In this document: positions 1 to 7,653 of the stretch, piece by piece
Layout of the letters: the number at the start of each line of letters is the position of its first letter
How positions within the stretch are numbered: the stretch's first letter is position 1
Origin: Rhizobacter sp. Root404
GTDB lineage: Bacteria; Pseudomonadota; Gammaproteobacteria; Burkholderiales; Burkholderiaceae_C
DNA: 64,000 nt
NCBI RefSeq assembly: GCF_001425865.1
Contig: NZ_LMDS01000005.1
Span: 546,683 to 610,682, forward strand
Direction: 5' to 3'
Notes under the pieces: model-generated
Seen by the model: the letters and a program-made list of their open reading frames with translations, nothing else
What the model was told of the DNA's origin: nothing
Database searches by the model: none
Translations under genes and position numbers: made by a program

Positions 1-32
1 CTGCTGTCATCGCAACTTGACCGAGAGATCCC

Positions 33-902
33 ATGATCCGCACCACGCTTTCCGCCGCGACCCTGCTGTTCGCCCTGGGCACCACTGCTGCCGGCGCCGC
101 CCAGCCGCTCCAGCTGACGGTCTACACGGCCGGGCCGACCAGCTTCAACGTCGATTCCGCCCTGGTCTATGGCGCCAAGGAGGCCCTGGTGATCGATGCG
201 GGCTTCAGCCGCGCCGACGCGTTGCGCATCGCCGCCAACGTGCTCGACAGCGGCAGGCAGCTCAAGACGATCTACGTCAGCCAGGCCGACCCGGACTACT
301 ACTTCGGCGTCGAGGTGTTGAAGGAGTTCTTCCCCGACGCCGAGGTGGTCACCACGCCGGCCGTGCTCGCCAAGCTCAGCGCCAAGCACGCCGGCAAGGT
401 CGCGTTCTGGGGCCCGAAAATGGGCGCGAACGCGCCGCGCAGGCCGGTGCTGCCGAAGGCGCTGGAGGGCCACACGCTGACGGTCGATGGCGAGACGATC
501 GAGATCCGCGGCACGACCGGCCTGCTGGCGCACCGCCCGTATGCCTGGATTCCGTCGCTGCGCGCGATCGTCGGCAACATCGCGGTGTTCGGCCAGTTGC
601 ACGTGTGGACCGCGGACACGCGCGCACCGGCCGAGCGCGCTGCCTGGGTCGCACAGCTGGACGAGATGGCCGCGCTGCAGCCCGCGATCGTCGTGCCCGG
701 CCACATGGTGCCCGGCACGAAGACCGATGCCACGGCAATCGCGTTCACGAAGGACTACCTGCTGACCTTCGAGAAGAACCTGGCGACGGCACCCAACGGC
801 GCGGCGCTGATCGATGCGATGACCCGCGCCTATCCGACGGCGGGCGGCGCGCTGTCGCTCGACATCGGCGCCAAGGTCAACAAGGGCGAGATGCCCTGGT
901 AG
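33..902 (+). CDS. MBL-fold protein with degenerate zinc site, exported
   Basis: 289-aa protein of the metallo-beta-lactamase fold with a Sec-type signal peptide (hydrophobic residues 5-20, cleavage near residue 22), so probably periplasmic. Scaffold elements remain: a VIDAG strand near 53, a PSLRAIVG strand near 175 and VPGH at 221-224. The usual T-H-x-H-x-D-H zinc box is replaced by S-Q-A-D-P-D-Y at 83-89, and the GHT histidine is T161. Only D88 and H224 keep ligand-type residues, so normal two-zinc hydrolase chemistry is unlikely. The substrate is unknown. The ATG at 33 follows a GAGAG purine stretch. It ends 13 bp from the convergent neighbour. Fold is fairly sure; role is unknown. Confidence 0.85.
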   Translation: MIRTTLSAATLLFALGTTAAGAAQPLQLTVYTAGPTSFNVDSALVYGAKEALVIDAGFSRADALRIAANVLDSGRQLKTIYVSQADPDYYFGVEVLKEFFPDAEVVTTPAVLAKLSAKHAGKVAFWGPKMGANAPRRPVLPKALEGHTLTVDGETIEIRGTTGLLAHRPYAWIPSLRAIVGNIAVFGQLHVWTADTRAPAERAAWVAQLDEMAALQPAIVVPGHMVPGTKTDATAIAFTKDYLLTFEKNLATAPNGAALIDAMTRAYPTAGGALSLDIGAKVNKGEMPW

Positions 903-915
903 GCAACGCGTCGCC

Positions 916-2556
916 TCAGCGGTTCGCCGTTGCGGCGGGCCGAGTCGCCGCGCGGCGGTAGATCGCGGTGATCTCGTCCTCGCTGGTGTTGCGTCGCTCG
1001 CGGGCAAGCAGTCTCCAGCTTGCGCCCGGCGCCGCCGGGCGCGCACGCGTCTCGGTCAGCAACAGGTAATCGCAGCGGGTCGCTTCGGGCGTTTCCCGCG
1101 CATCGACCCGGTAGCCGCCGAGGTGCTCCAGCGCGACGAGTTGGGCGCGCGCCATGTTCGGCGCTGCGACGCAGGCGGAGGTCGGCACGCGGTGCGCGAT
1201 GCGCTGGATCAACGAGCGGTAGCTGCGGGCCTGATCGAGCGGCGCGAGCAGGAGCGTCATCACCAGCAGCCAGCAGAGCGAGACGCCGCTGGCCGGAAGC
1301 ACCAGACTCTTCCACAGCGGATGTCGGTTGCGCCCGGTGCGCCACTTGACGAGCCACAGCCAGGCCAGCGTCCCGGCCGCGGCCAGGGCCAGCGTCACCA
1401 CGGAGAAGCTGGGCACGTACCCCGGAGCGACGCGCTCGATGCTGGCCGCCGCCTTGGCTGGCACGCCGGTCTGGATCGCGACGTAGTACAGCCAGATCGC
1501 CGCCGCGGCGAGGGTGAAGAAGCACACCGAGAACCAGTCGATCGCCGCGGCAGTGCTGCGCTGGAGCGTCGGCAGCGCAAATGCCGCGAGCACGGCCAGC
1601 GGCGGCAGACCGAGCATCAGTGCGCGTTCCGACCCGCCCATTGCCAGGCACGCGATCAGGCTGACAAGCACGCCGATCAACGGGATCGCGATGTGCCGGT
1701 CCGACAGTTGGCCGCGCCAGCGCCACAGCGTCCACAGCGCGAGCGGCCAGGCCGGCCACGTGAACCAGGCGAGCAGCCGCAGGATCTCCCAGACGCCTGC
1801 GAGCGACCAGGCGCCGGCGCCGATTCGCCAGGCCCAGGCCCCGAGCGCGAGCGCGGCGCCTGCCGACAGTACGGTGGCCGCCGCGATCCACGGCACGAAG
1901 CGTCGCGCCGGCTCGTAGCCCGAGGCGCGGCACACGAATCCGCCGGCGACACCGAGCGCCACCGCGATCGCCGGCGCGCCGCTGGCCGCGAGCGCGGGCA
2001 GGGCGACCAGCACCGCCACGCGCGCCGCGAGCACGCGGAACGGGCTCGCGGCGAGCGCGTAGACGAACAGCGACACGCTGGCCAGCTGCGCCAGCTCCGG
2101 CGTGGTCTCGTGCCCGAGCTGCAGCAGACCGAGCGACGCGATCAGCGCCAGCAGCGCGCCGTCGGCGATCGCGCGCGCATAGTCGATCGGGTTCGCCTCG
2201 CCGCCGAACGCGAAGGGCAGCGGCTGTGCCGCTTCGGTGCGTGCGAGGTGGTAGGTGCTGTACCAGGTCAGCACCAGCACCAGCACGAGCAGCAACGCGA
2301 ACGGAATGCGCGCGGCCAGGGCGGGCTCGACCCACGGGCCGAGCAGCTTGATGAAGCCGGCACCGATCCAGTAGGGCAGCAGCGCGGCGTCGGCCGGCAG
2401 GCCGCCGACGGTCGGCGCGAGCCAGCCGGTGCGGCCCTGCGCGATGTTCACCATGTAGCCGAACGCGGTGATGTCGGCGCTCTTCCACGGGTCCCGCCCG
2501 AACACGCCGGGGATCACGTAGGCCGCGCAGAACAGCAGCAGAGCCAGGCGCGGCAT
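916..2556 (-). CDS. ArnT/PMT-like polytopic membrane glycosyltransferase
   Basis: 546-aa inner-membrane protein with about ten or more hydrophobic segments spread over roughly residues 4-420, then a soluble C-terminal part. The first loop after TM1 carries an acidic GRDPWKSAD motif, where GT-C enzymes (ArnT, PMT, lipid-phosphate-sugar transferases) hold their catalytic Asp. By family, such enzymes move a sugar from a polyprenyl-phosphate donor onto lipid A, protein or another acceptor in the periplasm; the acceptor here cannot be told. The frame is open back to 2670, but those codons run through the rpmE terminator hairpin. The ATG at 2556 opens directly into TM1 and is preferred. It lies downstream of rpmE on the same strand. 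Confidence 0.82.
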   Translation of the reverse strand: MPRLALLLFCAAYVIPGVFGRDPWKSADITAFGYMVNIAQGRTGWLAPTVGGLPADAALLPYWIGAGFIKLLGPWVEPALAARIPFALLLVLVLVLTWYSTYHLARTEAAQPLPFAFGGEANPIDYARAIADGALLALIASLGLLQLGHETTPELAQLASVSLFVYALAASPFRVLAARVAVLVALPALAASGAPAIAVALGVAGGFVCRASGYEPARRFVPWIAAATVLSAGAALALGAWAWRIGAGAWSLAGVWEILRLLAWFTWPAWPLALWTLWRWRGQLSDRHIAIPLIGVLVSLIACLAMGGSERALMLGLPPLAVLAAFALPTLQRSTAAAIDWFSVCFFTLAAAAIWLYYVAIQTGVPAKAAASIERVAPGYVPSFSVVTLALAAAGTLAWLWLVKWRTGRNRHPLWKSLVLPASGVSLCWLLVMTLLLAPLDQARSYRSLIQRIAHRVPTSACVAAPNMARAQLVALEHLGGYRVDARETPEATRCDYLLLTETRARPAAPGASWRLLARERRNTSEDEITAIYRRAATRPAATANR

Positions 2557-2633
2557 GCGCTGTGCGGCGCGCTGGGTGACGAGGGCAGGGTTCGGCGAGT
2601 TCAAGGCGCGAATGATGCAGCAACTCGGGCAAC

Positions 2634-2659
2634 AAAAAAGGCAGCCGGAGCTGCCTTTT
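2634..2659 (-). terminator. Rho-independent terminator after rpmE
   Basis: Perfect 10-bp stem AAAAGGCAGC/GCTGCCTTTT around a TCCG loop (minus-strand reading), followed by a T run. It lies 20 bp past the rpmE stop. The A/T-rich arms make it partly bidirectional. Its position argues against starting the downstream glycosyltransferase at 2670. Confidence 0.9.
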
Positions 2660-2679
2660 CTTCGGGGCAAGAAGGGGAA

Positions 2680-2940
2680 TTACTTCTTCGCGCCCAGGTG
2701 CGCAAACTTGTTGCGGAACTTCTCGACGCGGCCGCCGAGCGAGTCGACGCTCTTTTGCGTGCCGGTGTAGAACGGGTGCGATTCGCTGGTGCTCTCAAGC
2801 TTGAACAGCGGCAGCTCGCGGCCATCTTCCATCTTGATGGTTTCCTTGCTGGTCGCGCACGAGCGCGTCACGAACTTGAAACCGTTGGACAGGTCCACGA
2901 AGCAGACTTCGCGGTACGTGGGGTGAATGCCTTCTTTCAT
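2680..2940 (-). CDS. rpmE2: 50S ribosomal protein L31 type B
   Basis: 86-aa L31 of the zinc-independent (type B, YkgM-like) class. It begins MKEGIHPTYREV and has the conserved FVTRSC and SHPFYTG blocks, but lacks the CxxC pair of zinc-binding L31 and keeps a single Cys in that region. L31 sits at the subunit interface of the 70S ribosome. The start at 2940 is fixed by homology to the invariant N-terminus, although the frame is open to 2991. It lies downstream of rho's stop in a rho-rpmE arrangement, with its own candidate promoter between them and a strong terminator after it. Confidence 0.97.
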   Translation of the reverse strand: MKEGIHPTYREVCFVDLSNGFKFVTRSCATSKETIKMEDGRELPLFKLESTSESHPFYTGTQKSVDSLGGRVEKFRNKFAHLGAKK

Positions 2941-2971
2941 GGGAGCCTCGTCGCTGATTGATCGGTAGCCA

Positions 2972-3021
2972 CGCCGAACCGTTCGGCGCACTTTCCGGAT
3001 TGCGGAAAACCCGAGATTATA
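2972..3021 (-). promoter_or_regulatory. rpmE -10 box and leader hairpin
   Basis: On the minus strand a perfect TATAAT lies at 3021-3016 in the rho-rpmE gap. No good -35 is visible 16-18 bp upstream. Transcription from it would give a leader of about 70 nt containing a compact hairpin at 2972-2988 (7-bp stem CGCCGAA/TTCGGCG with a 3-nt loop). L31 mRNA leaders are known in other bacteria to be sites of feedback control. A similar role here is inference. Confidence 0.45.
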
Positions 3022-3037
3022 GCCCGGGTCGAGCGCG

Positions 3038-4300
3038 TTACCCGCCGCGCCGCATCATGTCGAAGAAGTCGTGGTTGTTCTTGGTCGACTTCATCTTGTC
3101 GAGGATGAACTCCATCGCCTCGATCTCGTCCATCGGATACAGCAGTTTGCGCAGGATCCAGGTCTTCTGCAGGATCTCGGGCTGCAGCAGCAGTTCCTCG
3201 CGCCGCGTGCCGCTCTTGTTCAGCAGGATCGACGGGTAGACGCGCTTCTCGGCCATGCGGCGATCGAGGTGGATCTCGCAATTGCCGGTGCCCTTGAATT
3301 CCTCGTAGATCACCTCGTCCATGCGCGAGCCGGTGTCGACCAGCGCGGTGCCGATGATGGTCAGCGAGCCGCCTTCCTCGACGTTGCGTGCGGCGCCGAA
3401 GAAGCGCTTGGGGCGCTGCAGCGCGTTCGAGTCCATGCCGCCGGTCAGCACCTTGCCGGAGGACGGCAGCACGTTGTTGTAGGCACGGGCCAGGCGGGTG
3501 ATCGAGTCGAGCAGGATCACCACGTCCTTCTTCATCTCGACCAGGCGCTTGGCGCGCTCGATCACCATCTCGGCGACCTGCACGTGGCGGGCGGCAGGTT
3601 CGTCGAACGTCGAGCTGATCACTTCACCGCGCACGGTGCGGACCATCTCGGTCACTTCTTCGGGCCGCTCGTCGACCAGCAGCACGATGAGGTGCACGTC
3701 GGGGTGGTTGGCCACCAGCGCGTGCGCCATCTGCTGCATCATCACCGTCTTGCCGGTCTTGGGCTGGGCAACGAGCAAGGCGCGCTGACCTTTGCCGATC
3801 GGCGCGATCAGGTCGATGATGCGGCTGGTGATGTTCTCGTCCGACTTGATCTCGCGCTCGAGCTTGAACTGCTCTTTCGGGAAGAGCGGCGTCAAGTTCT
3901 CGAACATGATCTTGTGCTTGCTCTCCTCCGGCGCGACGCCGTTGACGCGGTCGACCTTGACCAGCGCGAAGTAGCGTTCACCGTCCTTCGGCACCCGCAC
4001 TTCGCCTTCGATCGCGTCGCCGGTGTGCAGGTTGAAGCGCCGGATCTGGCTCGGGCTGAGGTAGATGTCGTCGGTGCTCGCCATGTAGCTCGCGTCCGGC
4101 GAGCGCAGGAAGCCGAAGCCGTCCGGCAGCACCTCGAGCACGCCGTCACCGAATACCTGCTCGCCGGCCTTCGCGCGCTTCTTCATGATCGCGAACATCA
4201 GTTCCTGCTTGCGCAGGCGGGCGACGTTCTCGATCTCCAGTGCCTCGCCCATCGTGATGAGCTCGGAGACGTGGATCAGTTTCAGTTCGGACAGATGCAT
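3038..4300 (-). CDS. rho: Transcription termination factor Rho
   Basis: 420-aa hexameric RNA helicase/ATPase that ends transcription at rut sites. It starts MHLSELKLIHVSEL, followed by the cold-shock-like RNA-binding fold (VLPDGFGFLRSP near 57-68), the P-loop QPKTGKT at 179-185, the VDERPEEV block, the Walker B region VVILLDSITR and the Q/R-loop segments. Length matches E. coli Rho (419 aa). The frame continues upstream to 4405, but those residues are arginine-rich and unlike Rho; the ATG at 4300 gives the canonical N-terminus. It is on the same strand as trxA upstream and rpmE downstream, a common betaproteobacterial order. Confidence 0.98.
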   Translation of the reverse strand: MHLSELKLIHVSELITMGEALEIENVARLRKQELMFAIMKKRAKAGEQVFGDGVLEVLPDGFGFLRSPDASYMASTDDIYLSPSQIRRFNLHTGDAIEGEVRVPKDGERYFALVKVDRVNGVAPEESKHKIMFENLTPLFPKEQFKLEREIKSDENITSRIIDLIAPIGKGQRALLVAQPKTGKTVMMQQMAHALVANHPDVHLIVLLVDERPEEVTEMVRTVRGEVISSTFDEPAARHVQVAEMVIERAKRLVEMKKDVVILLDSITRLARAYNNVLPSSGKVLTGGMDSNALQRPKRFFGAARNVEEGGSLTIIGTALVDTGSRMDEVIYEEFKGTGNCEIHLDRRMAEKRVYPSILLNKSGTRREELLLQPEILQKTWILRKLLYPMDEIEAMEFILDKMKSTKNNHDFFDMMRRGG

Positions 4301-4490
4301 GGGCGAGTGACCCCGGGGTGAGTGGCGGCGCCGACGCCCCGGCAAGGGTGCGCAGGCTCGCGAAGCGAACAACGAGCGACAACGGGAGTGGGGTGCCGAT
4401 TCCACGCGCCGCCGGTTCGGGCGTCGTGGCCGCCGAAACCGCTTCGGCAGCCCTCAGGGCGTGGGGGCGAAAATCTTGGCGGCAGGTCTA

Positions 4491-4524
4491 CAAAGAACAA
4501 CCGGCGGCTTGGGTAAAGCGCCGG
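4491..4524 (-). terminator. Candidate terminator between trxA and rho
   Basis: The 245 bp between trxA and rho hold no gene. Just past the trxA stop the minus strand reads CCGGCG, a 12-nt loop, then CGCCGG and a T-rich tail (TTGTTCTTTG). The stem is only 6 bp with a long loop, so this may be a weak or partial terminator. I see no convincing rho promoter in the rest of the gap. Confidence 0.4.
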
Positions 4525-4545
4525 CTCCCGCCGCGTTGAGCAGAA

Positions 4546-4875
4546 TTATAGATGACCGTCGAGGAACGCGGTCAACTGGGCTTTCGACAGGGCGCCGACC
4601 TTGGTCGCCGCGAGCTGGCCGTCCTTGAACAGCATCAGCGTCGGGATGCCGCGGATGCCGAACTTGGCGGGCACGTCACGGTTCTCGTCGACGTTCATCT
4701 TCGCGATCTGCAGGCGACCGTCGTAGTCCTTCGAGACCTCGTCGAGGATCGGGGCAATCATCTTGCACGGGCCACACCACTCGGCCCAATAGTCGACCAG
4801 CACGGGCTTGGTCGACTTCAACACGTCGGTGTCGAACGACGCGTCGGAGGTGTGTTTGATCAGTTCGCTGCTCAT
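4546..4875 (-). CDS. trxA: Thioredoxin
   Basis: 109-aa cytoplasmic disulfide reductase with the WCGPC active site (C34, C37) in an otherwise typical fold, including the cis-proline segment GIRGIPTL. It reduces ribonucleotide reductase, methionine sulfoxide reductase and other targets, and is recycled by thioredoxin reductase. The ATG at 4875 gives MSSELIKHTSD, the usual betaproteobacterial N-terminus. It is divergent from the AddB-like gene, with 111 bp between start codons serving both promoters. Confidence 0.98.
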   Translation of the reverse strand: MSSELIKHTSDASFDTDVLKSTKPVLVDYWAEWCGPCKMIAPILDEVSKDYDGRLQIAKMNVDENRDVPAKFGIRGIPTLMLFKDGQLAATKVGALSKAQLTAFLDGHL

Positions 4876-4986
4876 GGTTTGTCCTCGAGGCTGCACCGCA
4901 AGAAGTGGGTGGCAAGGCACAATGATTCTGACACAAAGCCCCGACTTTCGCGGTGCACGGCGCCCTCGGCGACCCTCTTCATTCCT

Positions 4987-7653
4987 ATGGCAACGATAGT
5001 CCGGCGGGCTCTTGAAATCGGCGATGCGCGCGCGCCGCGCTGGGATGCGATCGCGGCCGACGTGGCGGCCTGGGCGGCCGTCGAACGCGTCGCGTTGATC
5101 GATGCGGTGCTGCTGGTCCCGTTCGCGCAGTTGCTTCCCGAAGCGCGCGGGGCATTCGCCCGGCACGGCGGATGGATGCCGCGGATCGAGACCACGCGCA
5201 CGTTCGCGCAGGGCCTGGGCCCTGCTGTGGCGCCGCGTGCCGGCGAGCTCAGCTTCGATCCGACGCTCGATGCGCTCAGCGCTTCCGCGCTGCTGCGCGC
5301 CCAGACGTGGGGTGCGGCGTGGGCGCGGCGCGATCAGCGTGGCTTCGAGCAGGCGGTGCGCATCGTCGTCGCGACGGCACAGGAGATGGCGCGCGCGGCG
5401 GCGGCCGTCCCGCCCGCGGCGCGCGGCGCCCACTGGGCCGCGGCGCGCGAGCTGATGATGCCGATCGGCGGCCCGGGCGCGAGCGAGCGACTGCTGACGC
5501 GTGTCGCGCTCGAGTGGGCGAGCGTCGCGCCGGCGCCGGCCACCGACCGGCTGTTCGAACGCGCCGCGTCGTCGGCATGGATCGCCGTGCAGGCCGGCGG
5601 GCCCGACACGCTCGTCGACCGGTTGATGCGGGAAGCGCGCGTGCCGTGCCTGCTGATCGACACCGATGCGCCTGAGGACGACCCGTTCCTTTCCATGGAG
5701 CACCATGCCACGCCGACGCACGCCTGCTGCGACGCCTTCGAGCACGAGGCGCAATGCGCGGCGGCTCAGGTGCTGTTGCACCTCGAGCGTGGCGAGAGCC
5801 CGGTCGCGCTGATCGCGCAGGACCGCGTGCTGGTGCGCCGCATCCGCGCGCTGCTCGAGCGCCATCGCGTCCGCCTGCTGGACGAGACCGGCTGGACCCT
5901 GTCGACGACCCGCGCCGCGGCGCAGGTGATGAGCCTGTTGCATGCCGCGCGGCCCGATGCCGGCACCGATGCACTGCTCGACTGGCTGAAAGCCGGCACC
6001 GCGTGGGGACGCACCGATGCCGACGACGCCGTCGCCGCGCTGGAATCGAATTGCCGCCGCCTGCAACTGGCGCGCACCGCTGCGCTCGATGCCGCTGCGC
6101 TCGATCCGCCGGCCACGCGACTGTGGGCCGCTGCGTCCGAGGTGCTCGCGGAACTGGCCGCGGTGCGCCGGCAGCCGCTCCCGGCGTGGCTCGCGGCGCT
6201 GGCGCAGGCGCTCAAGCGTTGCGGCGCGTTCGACCTGCTGCGCGACGACGACGCCGGTCGTCAGGTGCTGCTGGCACTTCGCCTGACGCCCGCGGCGACG
6301 GGCGCGCTGGCCTGGACGGCGGGTGCCGCGCAGGCGGTGATGACACTCCTCGAATTCCGTCACTGGGTCGACGGCGTGCTCGAGCAGGCCACCTTCCGGC
6401 CGACGGCCGAATTCGATGCGCCGCCCGAGGTGATCGTGACGCCGCTCGCACAAGCGATGCTGCGGACCTTCGCGGCCGCCGTCGTCCCCGGCGCCGACGA
6501 CAGGCGTCTCGGCGCGATGCCGTCCGCGACGACGCCGGTCAGCGAGCCGATCGCGGCCGCGCTGGGCCTGCCGACCCCGGCGGCGCGCCGGCGTGCCGAA
6601 TTGCTGGCGTTCGTGCAGCTGCTCGCGGTGCCGCGGGTGACCTTCATGCGCCGCCGCGTCGACGGCAGCGAGCCGCTGGCCGACAGCCCGCTGGTCGAAC
6701 GCCTTGCGCTCGCGCTCGCCGAGCGGGGCCGCGCGCTGGCCGCGTGGCACGACCCGCGCGCCGCTGTCGCCCATCCGCCGACGCCGGTCCACATGACGGC
6801 GCCGGCCGCGCCCGAGCTGCTGCCGGCGCGCCTGTCCGCCAGCGCCAGCGAGGCGCTGCGCGCGTGTCCGTACCGCTTCTTCGCGCTCTCGATGCTGCGA
6901 CTGCGGGAGGACGACGAGCTCGAACGCGAAGTCGAGAAGCGCGACTACGGCACCTGGCTGCACACGGTGCTGTACGACTTCCACCGCACGCGGGCGGCAC
7001 CCGAGGCGAGCGCCGTCGAAACCGCTCGGCTGCTTGCGCTCGCGCGCACCAGCCAGGCCGCGCAGGGCATCGCCGATGCCGATTTCCTGCCGTTCGCCGC
7101 GTCGTTCGAGACCTTTGCGCCGCGCTACGTCGCCTGGCTGCATGCACGCGACGCGAAAGGCGCGCACTGGCTCGCCGGCGAAGAGGAGGCGACGCGGGCG
7201 CTGCCCGGCGTCACCGGCATCGAGCTGCGCGGCATCATCGACCGCATCGACGAGCGCCGCGCGCCCGGCGAAACCGTCCTCGAGCTGATCGACTACAAGA
7301 CCGGCAGCGCGAGCAGCCTGCGCGAGAAGGTGCGCGACCCGCTCGAGGACACCCAGCTCGCCTTCTACGCCGCGCTGATGCGCGAGCGCGGCACGCAGCC
7401 GATCAGCGCCTGCTACCTCGCGCTCGACGGCACGCGCGGGATCGAGGAGGTGCCGCACCCGGAAGTCGAATTCAGCGCCGCCGCGCTCGTCGACGGGCTC
7501 GCGCACGACTTGCGCCGCCTGCAGGCCGGCGCGGGGCTGCCGGCGCTCGGTGTCGGCTCGACCTGCGAGCACTGCGCGGCGCGCGGCATCTGCCGTCGTG
7601 ATCACTGGGCCGAGGCGCCCGCCGATGCCGCGACCGAGGCGGTCCCGCGATGA
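4987..7653 (+). CDS. AddB-like PD-(D/E)XK nuclease
   Basis: 888-aa protein related to AddB/RecB-family exonucleases. The N-terminal two thirds resemble an inactivated helicase module without a clear Walker A. The C-terminal third is a PDDEXK nuclease: ACPYRFF near residue 626, LIDYKTG near 768, and a CxxCx5C cluster near 860-869. The early Cys plus the last three match the four-cysteine pattern that holds a 4Fe-4S staple in AddB. It likely acts with the next gene product, whose start overlaps its stop (ATGA at 7650), in resecting double-strand breaks. I chose the ATG at 4987; the frame is open to 4552 through the antisense trxA region. Confidence 0.9.
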   Translation: MATIVRRALEIGDARAPRWDAIAADVAAWAAVERVALIDAVLLVPFAQLLPEARGAFARHGGWMPRIETTRTFAQGLGPAVAPRAGELSFDPTLDALSASALLRAQTWGAAWARRDQRGFEQAVRIVVATAQEMARAAAAVPPAARGAHWAAARELMMPIGGPGASERLLTRVALEWASVAPAPATDRLFERAASSAWIAVQAGGPDTLVDRLMREARVPCLLIDTDAPEDDPFLSMEHHATPTHACCDAFEHEAQCAAAQVLLHLERGESPVALIAQDRVLVRRIRALLERHRVRLLDETGWTLSTTRAAAQVMSLLHAARPDAGTDALLDWLKAGTAWGRTDADDAVAALESNCRRLQLARTAALDAAALDPPATRLWAAASEVLAELAAVRRQPLPAWLAALAQALKRCGAFDLLRDDDAGRQVLLALRLTPAATGALAWTAGAAQAVMTLLEFRHWVDGVLEQATFRPTAEFDAPPEVIVTPLAQAMLRTFAAAVVPGADDRRLGAMPSATTPVSEPIAAALGLPTPAARRRAELLAFVQLLAVPRVTFMRRRVDGSEPLADSPLVERLALALAERGRALAAWHDPRAAVAHPPTPVHMTAPAAPELLPARLSASASEALRACPYRFFALSMLRLREDDELEREVEKRDYGTWLHTVLYDFHRTRAAPEASAVETARLLALARTSQAAQGIADADFLPFAASFETFAPRYVAWLHARDAKGAHWLAGEEEATRALPGVTGIELRGIIDRIDERRAPGETVLELIDYKTGSASSLREKVRDPLEDTQLAFYAALMRERGTQPISACYLALDGTRGIEEVPHPEVEFSAAALVDGLAHDLRRLQAGAGLPALGVGSTCEHCAARGICRRDHWAEAPADAATEAVPR

